From: Planctomycetaceae bacterium
GTDB lineage: Bacteria > Planctomycetota > Planctomycetia > Pirellulales > Lacipirellulaceae
Reading direction: 5' to 3'
Length of the DNA stretch: 30,512 nucleotides
Assembly: GCA_002713555.1 (NCBI GenBank)
Contig: PATG01000090.1
Span: forward strand, 14,591 to 45,102
Of this stretch, positions 8,149 to 16,219 are shown piece after piece (within the stretch, counting starts at the first letter, position 1; every line of letters starts with the position of its first letter). A program made the translations under genes and the position numbers. The notes under the pieces are model-generated. The model was not told where the DNA came from. It made no database searches and worked only from the letters and a program-made list of their open reading frames with translations.

Positions 8149-8682
8149 TTAGTTCAAAATTTCGCCGGATGCAGGGTCAATGGTCAAGCCGCCCGTTAAT
8201 TCGGCCAGAGTATCAACAACGGTCAGCAGGCAAGTGGGGTCAAGCATATCAAAGACATCCTCTTCGGCGCCCAATTCGTCATCAAATTCACCACCAAAAG
8301 CAGCCGTATCAACCGGGGAATCGGCATTTGCGGAAGGCACACGCTCATAATGGGCCAAATCCAAGCGGGCATCAGCAATCATCATTTGTTGTAATTTCTC
8401 TGCCGGTATTTGTGATTGCAGCTCTTTGGCCCAGGTGAGATTCTGTTCGATGACCGCATCTCCCACTTCGTAACTGATTTCGACTGCTGCATGGTCTTCT
8501 GCGGATTCGACAAAGACAGATTGCAATAGGCCCGTTTCGTCAGCTGCCGGGTTTTTAATTTGATACCTCGCGTTTGCGGCAGCGAGTGCTTTCTGCACTT
8601 GTTGAATCGTGGGTCTGCAGTCTTGTGGGAAGAGTATGAAGTACGTTTCCCGCCAATGCAGTTCATCAGAACTTTTGTCCAT
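8149..8682 (-). CDS. conserved-looking hypothetical protein, 177 aa
   Basis: The ATG at 8682 begins a soluble, acidic protein with no signal peptide or membrane segment. The N-terminal half (WRETYFILFPQDCRPTIQQV, then VEISYEVGDAVIEQN) looks like a small alpha/beta domain. The C-terminal half is rich in Asp, Glu and Ala (FGGEFDDELGAEEDVFDML) and ends with TGGLTIDPASGEIL. I recognise no named family or catalytic motif. It lies 42 bases after the 82-aa gene and on the same strand as proC and efpL, so it is probably co-transcribed. Confidence 0.75.
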   Translation of the reverse strand: MDKSSDELHWRETYFILFPQDCRPTIQQVQKALAAANARYQIKNPAADETGLLQSVFVESAEDHAAVEISYEVGDAVIEQNLTWAKELQSQIPAEKLQQMMIADARLDLAHYERVPSANADSPVDTAAFGGEFDDELGAEEDVFDMLDPTCLLTVVDTLAELTGGLTIDPASGEILN

Positions 8683-8724
8683 TGCCTTGGTCTCCCTGCT
8701 TTAAACGCTTGCGTGTATTATTGC

Positions 8725-8973
8725 CTACCATTGACCTTCTGAAGAATCATCCGGATCGGTGGGTCCCAAGCCTCCTTGCCATAGTTCTAGTTGTTCTTGC
8801 ATATTGCTGCGATCGTTGTCATTTGCCCAAACAGATTCTCCATGTTCGAGACGCACCTCATAGCAGCCTTCGCGCTGGCAGTCTTCCTCACCGCAGAAAT
8901 GGGGCGTTGCCGCAACCCACATCACCCGATAAAGGGGTACCAGCTTATCATCGACACGACAAAGAATCGACAT
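8725..8973 (-). CDS. small Cys-containing hypothetical protein, 82 aa
   Basis: The ATG at 8973 lies 11 bases after the proC stop, which argues for one operon. The protein is acidic and begins MSILCRVDDKLVPLYRVMWV. Its centre has HFCGEEDCQREGCYEVRL, with three Cys and a His that could bind a metal, followed by EHGESVWANDND. No known domain is recognised. The tight spacing and ordinary codon use suggest a real gene; the function is unknown. Confidence 0.72.
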   Translation of the reverse strand: MSILCRVDDKLVPLYRVMWVAATPHFCGEEDCQREGCYEVRLEHGESVWANDNDRSNMQEQLELWQGGLGPTDPDDSSEGQW

Positions 8974-8984
8974 GCTTCTTCTCT

Positions 8985-9803
8985 CTAGGATTTTCCAAGT
9001 TCCCTGGATCGTTTGGTTGCAGCCGTAACAGCCGCACGAAATGCCTCAGCACCCTGTTGCTCTTTCAGCGTTTCCAGACCAGCCAAAGTCGTACCGCCAG
9101 GACTAGTGACTTGATTACGTAGTTCGGATGGAGACTTTCTGGTTGTGAGTACCATCTCGGCTGCCCCGCGTACGGTTTGAGCAGCCAATTCTCCTGCCAG
9201 GTCAGCAGGCAATCCTGAGGATTCGCCGCCCTCGGCAAGTGCTTCGATTAACGTATAGACAAATGCCGGCCCGGAACCCGAGAGACCCGTTACGGCGTCC
9301 AATTTATTTTCTTCAACGGCATAGGCTTGTCCCACGCTTTCCAGGATTTTCTGAACGGCTTTGCCATCATCCGGTAAGGCAGTGGGGCCAAGACTATAGC
9401 AGCTTACCCCCATACCAATAAGACAAGGCGTATTGGGCATCACGCGCACTAATCTTGTTTGGGGTGGCAGTTGTGACGCAATTTTTTCCAGGGTCACTCC
9501 AGCGGCAATCGACACGAATATGTGGCGTTCAGCAACATCGCCAGCAATTTGTGTAAGAACCTCAGGCATCACCTGTGGTTTGACAGCTAAGACGATTAAA
9601 TTTGCTTTTGCGAGCACCTCTCGATGATCTACCAATTGCGCACCGGCAACCTGTTCGGCAAAAGCTTGTTTGGCCTCTTCGTGGGGATCGGCTGCTAGCA
9701 CATCTTCACCAGCAACTAGCCCAGACTGTACGCAGCCGCGCGCCAGGGCAGTTGCCATACGGCCGGAGCCGATAAAACCGATTTTTTGCTTGAAAGATGC
9801 CAA
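8985..9803 (-). CDS. proC: pyrroline-5-carboxylate reductase
   Basis: ProC reduces pyrroline-5-carboxylate to proline with NAD(P)H, the last step of proline synthesis. The Rossmann motif IGFIGSGRMA (8-17) opens the protein. Family stretches follow: IVLAVKPQVMPEVL, VSIAAGVTLEKI, RVMPNTPCLIGMGV, and the signature GLSGSGPAFVYTLIEALAEGG, then QVTSPGGTTLAGLETL. The frame is open to 9881, but TTG at 9803 has AGAGGA six bases upstream and gives 272 aa, the usual family size; the extra 26 residues would not be normal. It is the first gene of the minus-strand group ending in efpL, and is divergent from the PKITM-repeat gene. Confidence 0.94.
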   Translation of the reverse strand: MASFKQKIGFIGSGRMATALARGCVQSGLVAGEDVLAADPHEEAKQAFAEQVAGAQLVDHREVLAKANLIVLAVKPQVMPEVLTQIAGDVAERHIFVSIAAGVTLEKIASQLPPQTRLVRVMPNTPCLIGMGVSCYSLGPTALPDDGKAVQKILESVGQAYAVEENKLDAVTGLSGSGPAFVYTLIEALAEGGESSGLPADLAGELAAQTVRGAAEMVLTTRKSPSELRNQVTSPGGTTLAGLETLKEQQGAEAFRAAVTAATKRSRELGKS

Positions 9804-10056
9804 TGGTTGTCCTCTTCGATATCCATAAGTGGGGTTCGTGGCGACGTCCAATATACTATTCAATCGTGACTTGAGTAACAATCAGCCCCTCAGGCAAAAT
9901 ATCAGAGCCAAATATGACAGCAATACTAACAAAAACTACTCTGGACTCTGGTCATCAGATTTGAAACACTCTGCCCCCCAATGAGTCGTAGGATCAAGAA
10001 AAATGAGACTGTTTGAATCCGTGCGTTTTCTGTACCCCAAGGATGAGAGGCAAAAA

Positions 10057-10581
10057 ATGGTGTCCTCACAAGTTTTATTTGGCATGGTTGTTAGCTGTTG
10101 TTTGCTGGTAGTTCAATCCGCTCCAGTCGATGCACAGATACTTCCGGCGCTGCCGCCATCTCCCGCAAATGGTGTTCAGCAAGCTGGAGGTGATGTCACA
10201 GCAGGGCAGTCTACAGCCGAAGTGGAGCAGACAAGCTGGCCCAAAATAACCATGCCAAAGATCACCATGCCAAAGATCACCATGCCAAAGATCACCATGC
10301 CAAAGATTACCACGCCCAAGGCGACCATGCCGGACTTTTCGAAGATGATGAGTCCCGTGAATGCAGGGTATCAGAAAGTTACGGCTGGATCTAAAAAAGC
10401 ATGGGAAGGTACCAAAGAAATGCTTTCCTTTGGAAAGAGTAGTAACCCTTCGACGAATACTCCACCCACAACAACGCTGCCCAAGCAATCGTTTCTGCAA
10501 AAGTTGATTGGTCGCTCTCCCGAGCCAGCAGCACCGCAAACGGTTGGTGAGTGGATGTCTCAGCCTCGTATTGATCCTTAG
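10057..10581 (+). CDS. secreted protein with PKITM repeats, about 174 aa
   Basis: ATG at 10057 follows GAGAGG with six bases between and begins a typical signal peptide (MVSSQVLFGMVVSCCLLVVQ, cleavage probably after VDA). The frame is open back to an ATG at 10003, also with a weak AGGA upstream, which would add 18 residues (MRLFESVRFLYPKDERQK) before the signal; I cannot exclude that start. After a short Gln/Ala-rich part come six pentapeptides PKITM (the last two PKITT and PKATM), then PDFSKMMSPVNAGYQKV. The C-terminal part is low-complexity and ends PQTVGEWMSQPRIDP. This looks like an exported planctomycete protein of unknown function. The lipoprotein gene begins nine bases after its stop. 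Confidence 0.78.
   Translation: MVSSQVLFGMVVSCCLLVVQSAPVDAQILPALPPSPANGVQQAGGDVTAGQSTAEVEQTSWPKITMPKITMPKITMPKITMPKITTPKATMPDFSKMMSPVNAGYQKVTAGSKKAWEGTKEMLSFGKSSNPSTNTPPTTTLPKQSFLQKLIGRSPEPAAPQTVGEWMSQPRIDP
10240..10329 (+). repeat. six 15-bp tandem repeats coding PKITM
   Basis: Six units of 15 bp (consensus CCAAAGATCACCATG) run from 10240 to 10329. Copies 2, 3 and 4 are identical, and the outer copies carry several changes. That pattern is expected when the inner units of an array expanded most recently. The length is a multiple of three, so the frame is kept. Confidence 0.93.
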
Positions 10582-10590
10582 GACATAAGC

Positions 10591-10806
10591 ATGGAGAATA
10601 TTCCTTTATCTCAAGCGACATTGTTTGGGATTGGCAACTTGTTGGTTCTTCTGGCTTTATGTGTTACCTCTGGTTGCCAGTCCTGGTTCTCTGCAGCGGC
10701 CTTACCTGGCTTGCAGACTACAAGCGATCAGCGAAAGATTTTGCAGCAGGTAGACCGAGATCCTTTTCCCTCACCAGGCGATGTGGGAATACGGGGCACG
10801 GAATAA
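10591..10806 (+). CDS. small lipoprotein, 71 aa
   Basis: The ATG at 10591 has AGGA seven bases upstream and lies nine bases after the preceding stop, so it is probably translated from the same message. The N-terminus has a hydrophobic stretch (LFGIGNLLVLLALCV) ending in a good lipobox, TSGC, with Cys 29 as lipidation site. The mature peptide is only about 43 residues and ends PFPSPGDVGIRGTE. No domain is recognised. Pairing with a secreted repeat protein suggests both act at the cell envelope. Confidence 0.72.
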   Translation: MENIPLSQATLFGIGNLLVLLALCVTSGCQSWFSAAALPGLQTTSDQRKILQQVDRDPFPSPGDVGIRGTE

Positions 10807-10847
10807 GCCTGCCTGGTAGAAGCCGGTTCTAGCCAACCAAACCGTAG

Positions 10848-10868
10848 GATGGGGGACTCGCACCCATC
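10848..10868. other. 6-bp hairpin downstream of the lipoprotein gene
   Basis: A perfect inverted repeat GATGGG/CCCATC with a nine-base loop lies about 40 bases after the lipoprotein stop. There is no T-run, so it is not a classical terminator. It may be a transcript-stabilising hairpin or one copy of a dispersed repeat; I cannot tell from a single copy. Confidence 0.45.
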
Positions 10869-11014
10869 TAAACTGTGCGGGTTCGCCCTGGACAGCGGTT
10901 CTCTTGGTATTCTTGTGCAGAGTATCCCTTTAGTGGTAACTTTGTTGGTGGAATAGACCACTTCGCTTCGAATCGAATGAAATTTGCGGGCTAACCGACA
11001 TTTCAGGACCTGCC

Positions 11015-12097
11015 ATGAAATCAGATCCCAATTTTCCTAAATTGCCTTCAGTCAGCGAATTGCTTCAACATCCGGCAGTCGAGAAGGTTGTGGAACGTGT
11101 CAATCAAAGTACCATTGCACAACGTGCGACGGGTTTTTTGACCGAATTGCAAACAGGTTGGCGCGAAGCATCCGAAGATGCCACGATGCCATCACTTAGC
11201 CAGATAGCCGAAAGGTTGGCCCAACGACTGATGGGACGATCGGATCACATGACTCCTGCGATTAATGCCACGGGAGTCATCTGTTCAACACGGTGGCAGA
11301 TGCCCATGGCTGATTGCGCAGTGCAGGAACAACTTCGTCTGGCCGGAGAATTCTTTGAGCGAACGGGATTGCAGGAACAGGCGTGTGCTCTCTTGTGCGA
11401 TTTGACCGGAGCCGAGTCTGCATGGGTAGTACACAGCTATCAGTTTGCAACCAGACTCGTTCAAGAAACAACGGCGGATCTGGCGGAATATGCGGGCCTG
11501 GTGGATCCTAAGGAATATGGATATCTCCCCGTGTGTACCTTGTCTTCACGACTCCAAGCAGGCGCTAATTTGATTGTCTGCGATGGAGCCGGTTTGTTAG
11601 GGGGACCAGGATGTGGAATCCTTCTAGGGCACGAAAAGCAAGTAGAAGCCCTCCGGCACCATGCTTGGGCTGATAGCGCCGCAGCGGATGCATTGCAGTT
11701 GGTGGCTCTGATTGCCACATTGGCAGTGTATCGTAGGCCAGACCAGGTAGCTCATCAAATTCCTGTCTGGCAACTTCTGTCGACTCCTCAGGATAACTTA
11801 AAACAGCGCTGCCATCGAATGGCGACCTTGATTGCTGAGGGACCGTCCGTATCTGAGGCTGTGCCAATTTCCGCACAATCGACATGGTTTGCAAGTGATT
11901 CAATGCAATTGGCAGGACCTGCTTGGGCAATCCAATTGAAGCCTGCAAACCTGACAATTGAGCATTTCGTTCGCAATTTAGAAAAAACCTTGCCACGGGT
12001 GGTGGTGCGTGTGGAAGACGATGTGGTCTGGATCGATTTGCGTTCGGTTTTTCCCCGCTGGGATCAACCGTTGATAGAAGCTTTTCTGAATGCTTAA
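11015..12097 (+). CDS. SelA-like PLP-fold protein lacking the cofactor lysine, 360 aa
   Basis: The layout follows L-seryl-tRNA(Sec) selenium transferase (SelA). The N-terminus has LPSVSELLQHPAV (10-22), PAINATGVI (81-89) matches the SelA stretch PVINATGVV, ALLCDLTGAESAWVV (125-139) matches its 'LTGAE' helix, and GAGLLGGPGCGILLG (191-205) matches GDKLLGGPQAGLI. Genuine SelA has Lys in GDKLLGG, which binds PLP; here the aligned residue is Gly193. The protein is also about 100 residues shorter than SelA (about 460), the loss falling between about 140 and 180, where PLP-binding segments should be. The C-terminal small domain is present (IPVWQLLSTPQDNLKQR, RVEDDVVWIDLRSVFP). The frame is intact, so it is probably a retained protein with another role, not a selenocysteine enzyme. 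No selB, selC or selD is in the window. Confidence 0.85.
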   Translation: MKSDPNFPKLPSVSELLQHPAVEKVVERVNQSTIAQRATGFLTELQTGWREASEDATMPSLSQIAERLAQRLMGRSDHMTPAINATGVICSTRWQMPMADCAVQEQLRLAGEFFERTGLQEQACALLCDLTGAESAWVVHSYQFATRLVQETTADLAEYAGLVDPKEYGYLPVCTLSSRLQAGANLIVCDGAGLLGGPGCGILLGHEKQVEALRHHAWADSAAADALQLVALIATLAVYRRPDQVAHQIPVWQLLSTPQDNLKQRCHRMATLIAEGPSVSEAVPISAQSTWFASDSMQLAGPAWAIQLKPANLTIEHFVRNLEKTLPRVVVRVEDDVVWIDLRSVFPRWDQPLIEAFLNA

Positions 12098-12133
12098 ATC
12101 ATCTTTGCAATATGTGGGCTAGCAACCGGCCGC

Positions 12134-12160
12134 TTGCAAACTATTATGAATTAATATAAT
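12134..12160 (+). promoter_or_regulatory. candidate sigma70-type promoter
   Basis: TTGCAA at 12134-12139 and a perfect TATAAT at 12155-12160 are separated by 15 bases, slightly shorter than ideal. The expected transcript start, near 12167, would lie about 30 bases before the ATG at 12199. This supports that ATG over the GTG at 12166, which would sit at the transcript start itself. Confidence 0.45.
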
Positions 12161-12198
12161 TATCCGTGGCCCATAAATTTTCCGGATTGAATATCTGT

Positions 12199-13152
12199 AT
12201 GTTTCGGCATTTGCGCAATTTGATATTGTTGGTTTTCTTGTTGCTGTTCAGCAATGCCCCGACATGTTTTGACCAGTCTGTGTATGCGCAAGAGTCGAAG
12301 GAAGAGTCGGTAGTTACGTCAACAACAAATGCGAAGACTGGAGATGCTCGACCGGTCTCAGAGTCGAGTGCAGGTGGTGAGGAAGCGACTGCAGAAGGGG
12401 CGAAGCAACAGCAAACGCCTGCTCGTTTTATGCTGCCTGCTGAACAGCATGCCTGGGCCAATTTTCAACCTGGCGCTTGGCGTGAGGTGCGTATCACAAC
12501 TGAAACTTTTAATTCTCGTGGTAAGGTGATAAATCGTAGTGTTACCACCCAGAAAGAGATTCTCAAAGCGAAATCCGAGGAAACCTATTCTTTGGATTTG
12601 CAAGCAACCGTTGATCTTATTGGTAAACGCATTGTGGGTGATTGGAAACAGCGTGTATTGAAACTTGCGACCAATAGAGCTGGTGAGATTACGGGGATGC
12701 AAAAAAAAGAGAACCAAATAATTTCGTACGAAGGTGAAGAGGTTGAATGCGAAATTTGGGAACTACGCTATCTTGACGATTCACGTCAAATGGTAGATCG
12801 AATTGTTTACAGTCCTCAGCGCTATCCTTTTGTCATTCGCAGGGATTCCAAAGAAATCCAGGATGATAGCCAGGCACAGCCGGTGGAAGAGCAGGTAGAG
12901 GTCATCGCATCAACCATTCCCTTTGTGATCGAAGGGAAGATGACTATGTGTTGTAGTCAGCGTACCACCCGACGGCGGGCCAAAGGCAATAGCTTGCGTG
13001 TTACATTCCTGGCTCCCACAGTTCCTGGGGGAGAGGTGGCCGCCTGGTCGTCCGATTTTGATAGCCAGCGGCAACTTACGCGTTGGAGTACTTTTGAGTT
13101 GATTTCCTACGGACTGGCAATTAGCCCTCAGCTTGACGAGGAGAGACGCTAG
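12199..13152 (+). CDS. secreted hypothetical protein, about 317 aa
   Basis: ATG at 12199 gives a signal peptide (MFRHLRNLILLVFLLLFSNA, cleavage probably after VYA). The frame is open to a GTG at 12166, but a TATAAT box lies just before that codon, so the ATG is preferred. After an Ala/Glu/Thr-rich linker, a domain from about residue 80 on begins PAEQHAWANFQPGAWREVRI. It is rich in beta strands (TTETFNSRGKVINRSVTTQK, YEGEEVECEIWELRYLDD) and resembles repetitive exported beta-rich domains. Near the end are CCSQRTTRRRAKG and VPGGEVAAWSSDFDSQ. No enzyme motif is recognised; an envelope role is an inference from export alone. Confidence 0.75.
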   Translation: MFRHLRNLILLVFLLLFSNAPTCFDQSVYAQESKEESVVTSTTNAKTGDARPVSESSAGGEEATAEGAKQQQTPARFMLPAEQHAWANFQPGAWREVRITTETFNSRGKVINRSVTTQKEILKAKSEETYSLDLQATVDLIGKRIVGDWKQRVLKLATNRAGEITGMQKKENQIISYEGEEVECEIWELRYLDDSRQMVDRIVYSPQRYPFVIRRDSKEIQDDSQAQPVEEQVEVIASTIPFVIEGKMTMCCSQRTTRRRAKGNSLRVTFLAPTVPGGEVAAWSSDFDSQRQLTRWSTFELISYGLAISPQLDEERR

Positions 13153-13329
13153 CCGAAAAACCGCCTGTGAGTGAACTTGCTTGCATTGCGGTGCGTAGTG
13201 AGCTAAGTGGTTTACCAGTAAAAAATTGCGTATTTCTAACCAGCCCGTCGATCTTGCCCCTTTAGGTCACTAGCGTTACTATTACGTCGGCTTGCCGTGC
13301 GTCCCGGTTCAAAGTGAGTATGAAGGCTG

Positions 13330-13355
13330 GAATTCAGGTTTTGAATTCAGGTTTT
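13330..13355. repeat. 13-bp tandem duplication upstream of prc
   Basis: GAATTCAGGTTTT occurs twice without a gap (13330-13342 and 13343-13355) in the 282-base spacer before prc. The copies are identical, which points to a recent slip. The rest of the spacer (13153-13434) shows no gene or clear promoter. Confidence 0.85.
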
Positions 13356-13434
13356 TTTACAGGCCTTATGCAGTCATGTTTTAGTATTTCATCTTTGATC
13401 GTAGATCTAAAAAGTGATAGAGAGAGGGGTTGTT

Positions 13435-15606
13435 ATGAAAGCTGTCCATTTGGGTGAAACCTCGCAAAGAGGCTCCCGCGTCTTCCCATGTGGCGCATTG
13501 CTTCTGGCAGTATTTGCTGCAGGTTCGTTCGCGCCCGTTGCATGGGCACGACCCAACGCCCCGGATGGAGACGATCACCGGATTGCTATTCTCGTGTCAG
13601 CTTGGATGGATAAATTTCATCTGTCAGAAATACATGTGAACGATGAGGTGTCAAGTCGCACATTAGACAAATTTATTGACACTCTTGATCCGGTCAAGTT
13701 GTTCTTTTACCAAAGTGACGTTGACGAATTTTCCAAAGAAAAATTCCAGATTGACGACTACGTGAAAAAAGGTGACGTCCGATTGGCAAAGCGTATTTTT
13801 GACCGTTTTTTGCAACGTGTTCAGGAGCGTATTCTGGTTGCTCAGCAACAAGTGGATGTCGAGCATGATTTTAAAATAGATGAAGATATGATACGCGATC
13901 CTGAAAAGATGTCCTTTGCAATGGACGAAGCCGAAGCAAACGAAAGATGGCGTAAACGTGTCAAATTTGACATGCTTCGATTAATTGCCGACGAAACCTC
14001 GCCCGAAGAGGCTGTTGAGAAGCTGCATAAGCGTTATCGAAGTATTCTTCGGAATTGGGAGCAGACAGACAATGATGAGCTCCTGGAGCTATTCCTTAGT
14101 GCTCTGACGATGAGTTTTGATCCCCATAGCAGCTATATGTCGCCGAGCACGCTTGATAACTTTATTATTCAGATGGGTCTTAAGCTCAATGGAATAGGTG
14201 CCTCACTTCAGTCTAAGTATGGTGAGACGATAGTGAAGCGAATTATACCGGGTGGGGCAGCCGACAAGGATGGCCGCTTAAAGATTGACGATGTCATTAC
14301 GGGCGTTGCTCAAGAAAGTGGAGATTTCGTCGACATTGTTGAGATGAAGATCAATAATGTTGTTCAATTAATCCGTGGAGAACCCGGAACCATTGTTCGG
14401 TTAGAAATAGATCCTGCGGATAAGTCTGGGCGAAAAATTCTTGACATCACACGCGCCCAGATTGAACTAAAAGACAGTGAAGCGCGTAGCACCGTTTTGG
14501 AACGCTCTCCCCAAAGCGTGAAAAAAAATCAGGACGGCGAAGGTTTATCCCCTACAGGAGAAATTCTTGAGCAGCAGGGAGCAGCTGACGGTAGCGTCTA
14601 TAAAATTGGAGTGATCAGCTTACCCAGCTTTTATATGGATATGGATGGTCGAAGAGCGGGCAATCCAAATTTCAAAAGCACGTCGCGTGATATGCGCCGA
14701 CTACTGGAAGATTTCAATCAACAAGGAGTTGATTTGGTCTTGATCGACTTGCGATTCAATGGTGGAGGTTCACTGCCAGAATCTGTAGCTGCAACAGGAT
14801 TATTTATCGACCAGGGACCCGTAGTGCAGGTGAAGGGAATGGCGGGTCAGGTGCAGCCTTACGAAGACCCCGAGGCGGGGCAAGTATGGTCAGGCCCCCT
14901 CGTCGTACTAATTAACAAGTTTAGTGCGAGTGCCAGTGAGATATTTGCGGGTGCGATTCAGGATTATGGCCGAGGCATTATAGTGGGTGACCACGCTACG
15001 CATGGTAAAGGAACTGTTCAGGAGCTTAAGAATTTGGGGCAGTATATTTCGCGTGTAAGGCCTCCGAACTACGGTGCTCTGAAAATGACGATTCAGCAAT
15101 TCTATCTACCGGGTGGCGCTAGCACACAAAGTCGAGGTGTCGTGGCAGATATTGAATTGCCCTACCGTACAACACATTGGGAAGGCATCGGAGAATCGGA
15201 ATTGGATTATGCTCTGGAATTTGATCGTGTTGATCCGTTGCCACATGAGCAGTACCACGCGGCAGATGCCAAGTTGCTTGATAGTCTGAAACAACGTTCT
15301 GCTCAGCGATGTGAAGAGTCCGAATTTTTTGTCAAAGAGCGTGAAAAAATCAAGCGTTACTTGGATAGTTTGGAAGAGGCGACCGTCACCCTCAATTTGG
15401 AGAAGCATCTGGCTGAGAGAGAAGAGGTGAACGCTGACAAAGATCAGGAAGAGATATTTGATGAAATGCAGGAAGAGGATCGTCCCGTATTTCCACTCGC
15501 TCCAAATCACCCCTTAGCATCGTATAATGAGGAGGTCTTATCCATCGCCCTCGATTATCTGGATATGCTTTCACACAATCCAGTTGCTGCAACGACTGCT
15601 AGATAG
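13435..15606 (+). CDS. prc: carboxy-terminal processing protease (Prc/Tsp, peptidase S41A)
   Basis: Prc/Tsp is a periplasmic serine protease that recognises and cuts proteins at their C-termini. ATG at 13435 follows GAGAGGGG with about five bases between; a GTG at 13414 in the same frame is less likely. A signal peptide (LLLAVFAAGSFAPVAWA) is followed by the Tsp N-terminal domain (about 45-240), a PDZ domain (about 246-330; GIGASLQS, IIPGGAADKDGRLKIDD) and the S41 core with RFNGGGSLPES near 440. The catalytic residues line up with E. coli Tsp: Ser499 in SASASE (497-502), Asp510 (QDYGRG) and Lys525 (HGKGTVQ). A Lys/Glu-rich helical tail follows. At 723 aa it is a little longer than E. coli Tsp (682). 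Confidence 0.94.
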   Translation: MKAVHLGETSQRGSRVFPCGALLLAVFAAGSFAPVAWARPNAPDGDDHRIAILVSAWMDKFHLSEIHVNDEVSSRTLDKFIDTLDPVKLFFYQSDVDEFSKEKFQIDDYVKKGDVRLAKRIFDRFLQRVQERILVAQQQVDVEHDFKIDEDMIRDPEKMSFAMDEAEANERWRKRVKFDMLRLIADETSPEEAVEKLHKRYRSILRNWEQTDNDELLELFLSALTMSFDPHSSYMSPSTLDNFIIQMGLKLNGIGASLQSKYGETIVKRIIPGGAADKDGRLKIDDVITGVAQESGDFVDIVEMKINNVVQLIRGEPGTIVRLEIDPADKSGRKILDITRAQIELKDSEARSTVLERSPQSVKKNQDGEGLSPTGEILEQQGAADGSVYKIGVISLPSFYMDMDGRRAGNPNFKSTSRDMRRLLEDFNQQGVDLVLIDLRFNGGGSLPESVAATGLFIDQGPVVQVKGMAGQVQPYEDPEAGQVWSGPLVVLINKFSASASEIFAGAIQDYGRGIIVGDHATHGKGTVQELKNLGQYISRVRPPNYGALKMTIQQFYLPGGASTQSRGVVADIELPYRTTHWEGIGESELDYALEFDRVDPLPHEQYHAADAKLLDSLKQRSAQRCEESEFFVKEREKIKRYLDSLEEATVTLNLEKHLAEREEVNADKDQEEIFDEMQEEDRPVFPLAPNHPLASYNEEVLSIALDYLDMLSHNPVAATTAR

Positions 15607-15687
15607 TGATTTGAATGCTTGCAAAACTAGAGCAACTTACCTTTTATTCCGGACTGGAATGCTACTAGAGTTTGGGTTCATCCAAGG

Positions 15688-15816
15688 GACAATCTTTCCA
15701 GCCATAAATCGGCCGCGGCGGTAGAAGCCATCGAAGCCGTGGGGGCAGTCCTACCAAAGATAACGCCCGACGATCTGAGCGCCACCTACCTAAACTGCGG
15801 CTACAACATCACATAA
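15688..15816 (+). pseudogene. IS630-type transposase remnant with internal deletion
   Basis: One open frame reads DNLSSHKSAAAVEAIEAVGA and then continues directly VLPKITPDDLSATYLNCGYN to a TAA at 15814-15816. The first part matches the 'MDNLSSHK...A..EAIEAAGA' block around the second catalytic Asp of IS630-family DDE transposases. The last part matches their usual C-terminus (F/IT..E...Y....GY). The 45 or so residues normally between, including LPPYSPDFNPIE with the catalytic Glu, are missing. The upstream three quarters of the gene are absent as well. The frame is preserved across the deletion, but the product would be inactive. Family motifs come from memory, not from a search. Confidence 0.68.
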
Positions 15817-15880
15817 AATCGAAAGTTGCTTTAGAAGGAGCGTTACACTGCGCGCACCCTACAACTGTCGGTCAAAATAT

Positions 15881-16103
15881 CTCCCTCCCTACTTGTGGGA
15901 AGGGGGTAGGGGCTTGTCATTACCCACATTTGTCATTCCGACCGAGCGCAGCGACCGAGGAATCTGGCCTCCAGCTGAGTGAGGCATGCGATCTCTTAAG
16001 CCAAGGTCCCTTTTTGTGTCGGCACGAGGGCTTATGCTCGCCAAATTGGTGACACGAACTCTACTAGAAACCAGATCCTTCAGTCGCTGCGCTCCTTCAG
16101 GGG
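15881..16103. repeat. cluster of dispersed-type intergenic repeats
   Basis: This gene-free stretch (part of 15607-16219) holds three elements of a kind that recurs in intergenic regions of many planctomycete and other large genomes. The first is an imperfect hairpin CTCCCTCCCT...GGGAAGGGGG (15881-15906). The second, at 15931-15965, begins TGTCATTCCGACCGAGCGCA and ends GACCGAGGAATCT, with ATTCC/GGAAT at its ends. The third, at 16073-16103, is a degenerate inverted counterpart (AGATCCTTCAGTCGCTGCGC...). The two copies in opposite orientation, about 110 bases apart, suggest a small REP- or MITE-like unit. No coding sequence is seen from 15817 to 16219. Confidence 0.55.
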
Positions 16104-16219
16104 GTAAGCGGCTAGCGAATGAAAAACGACAGGAGTGCTGCCCCAGGGATTTTTTCTCGATCGCCCTAGGGTGATGGAGGGTTTGCTTGGGGAAAAAGGG
16201 TGGCGTTATGGAGAATGAC

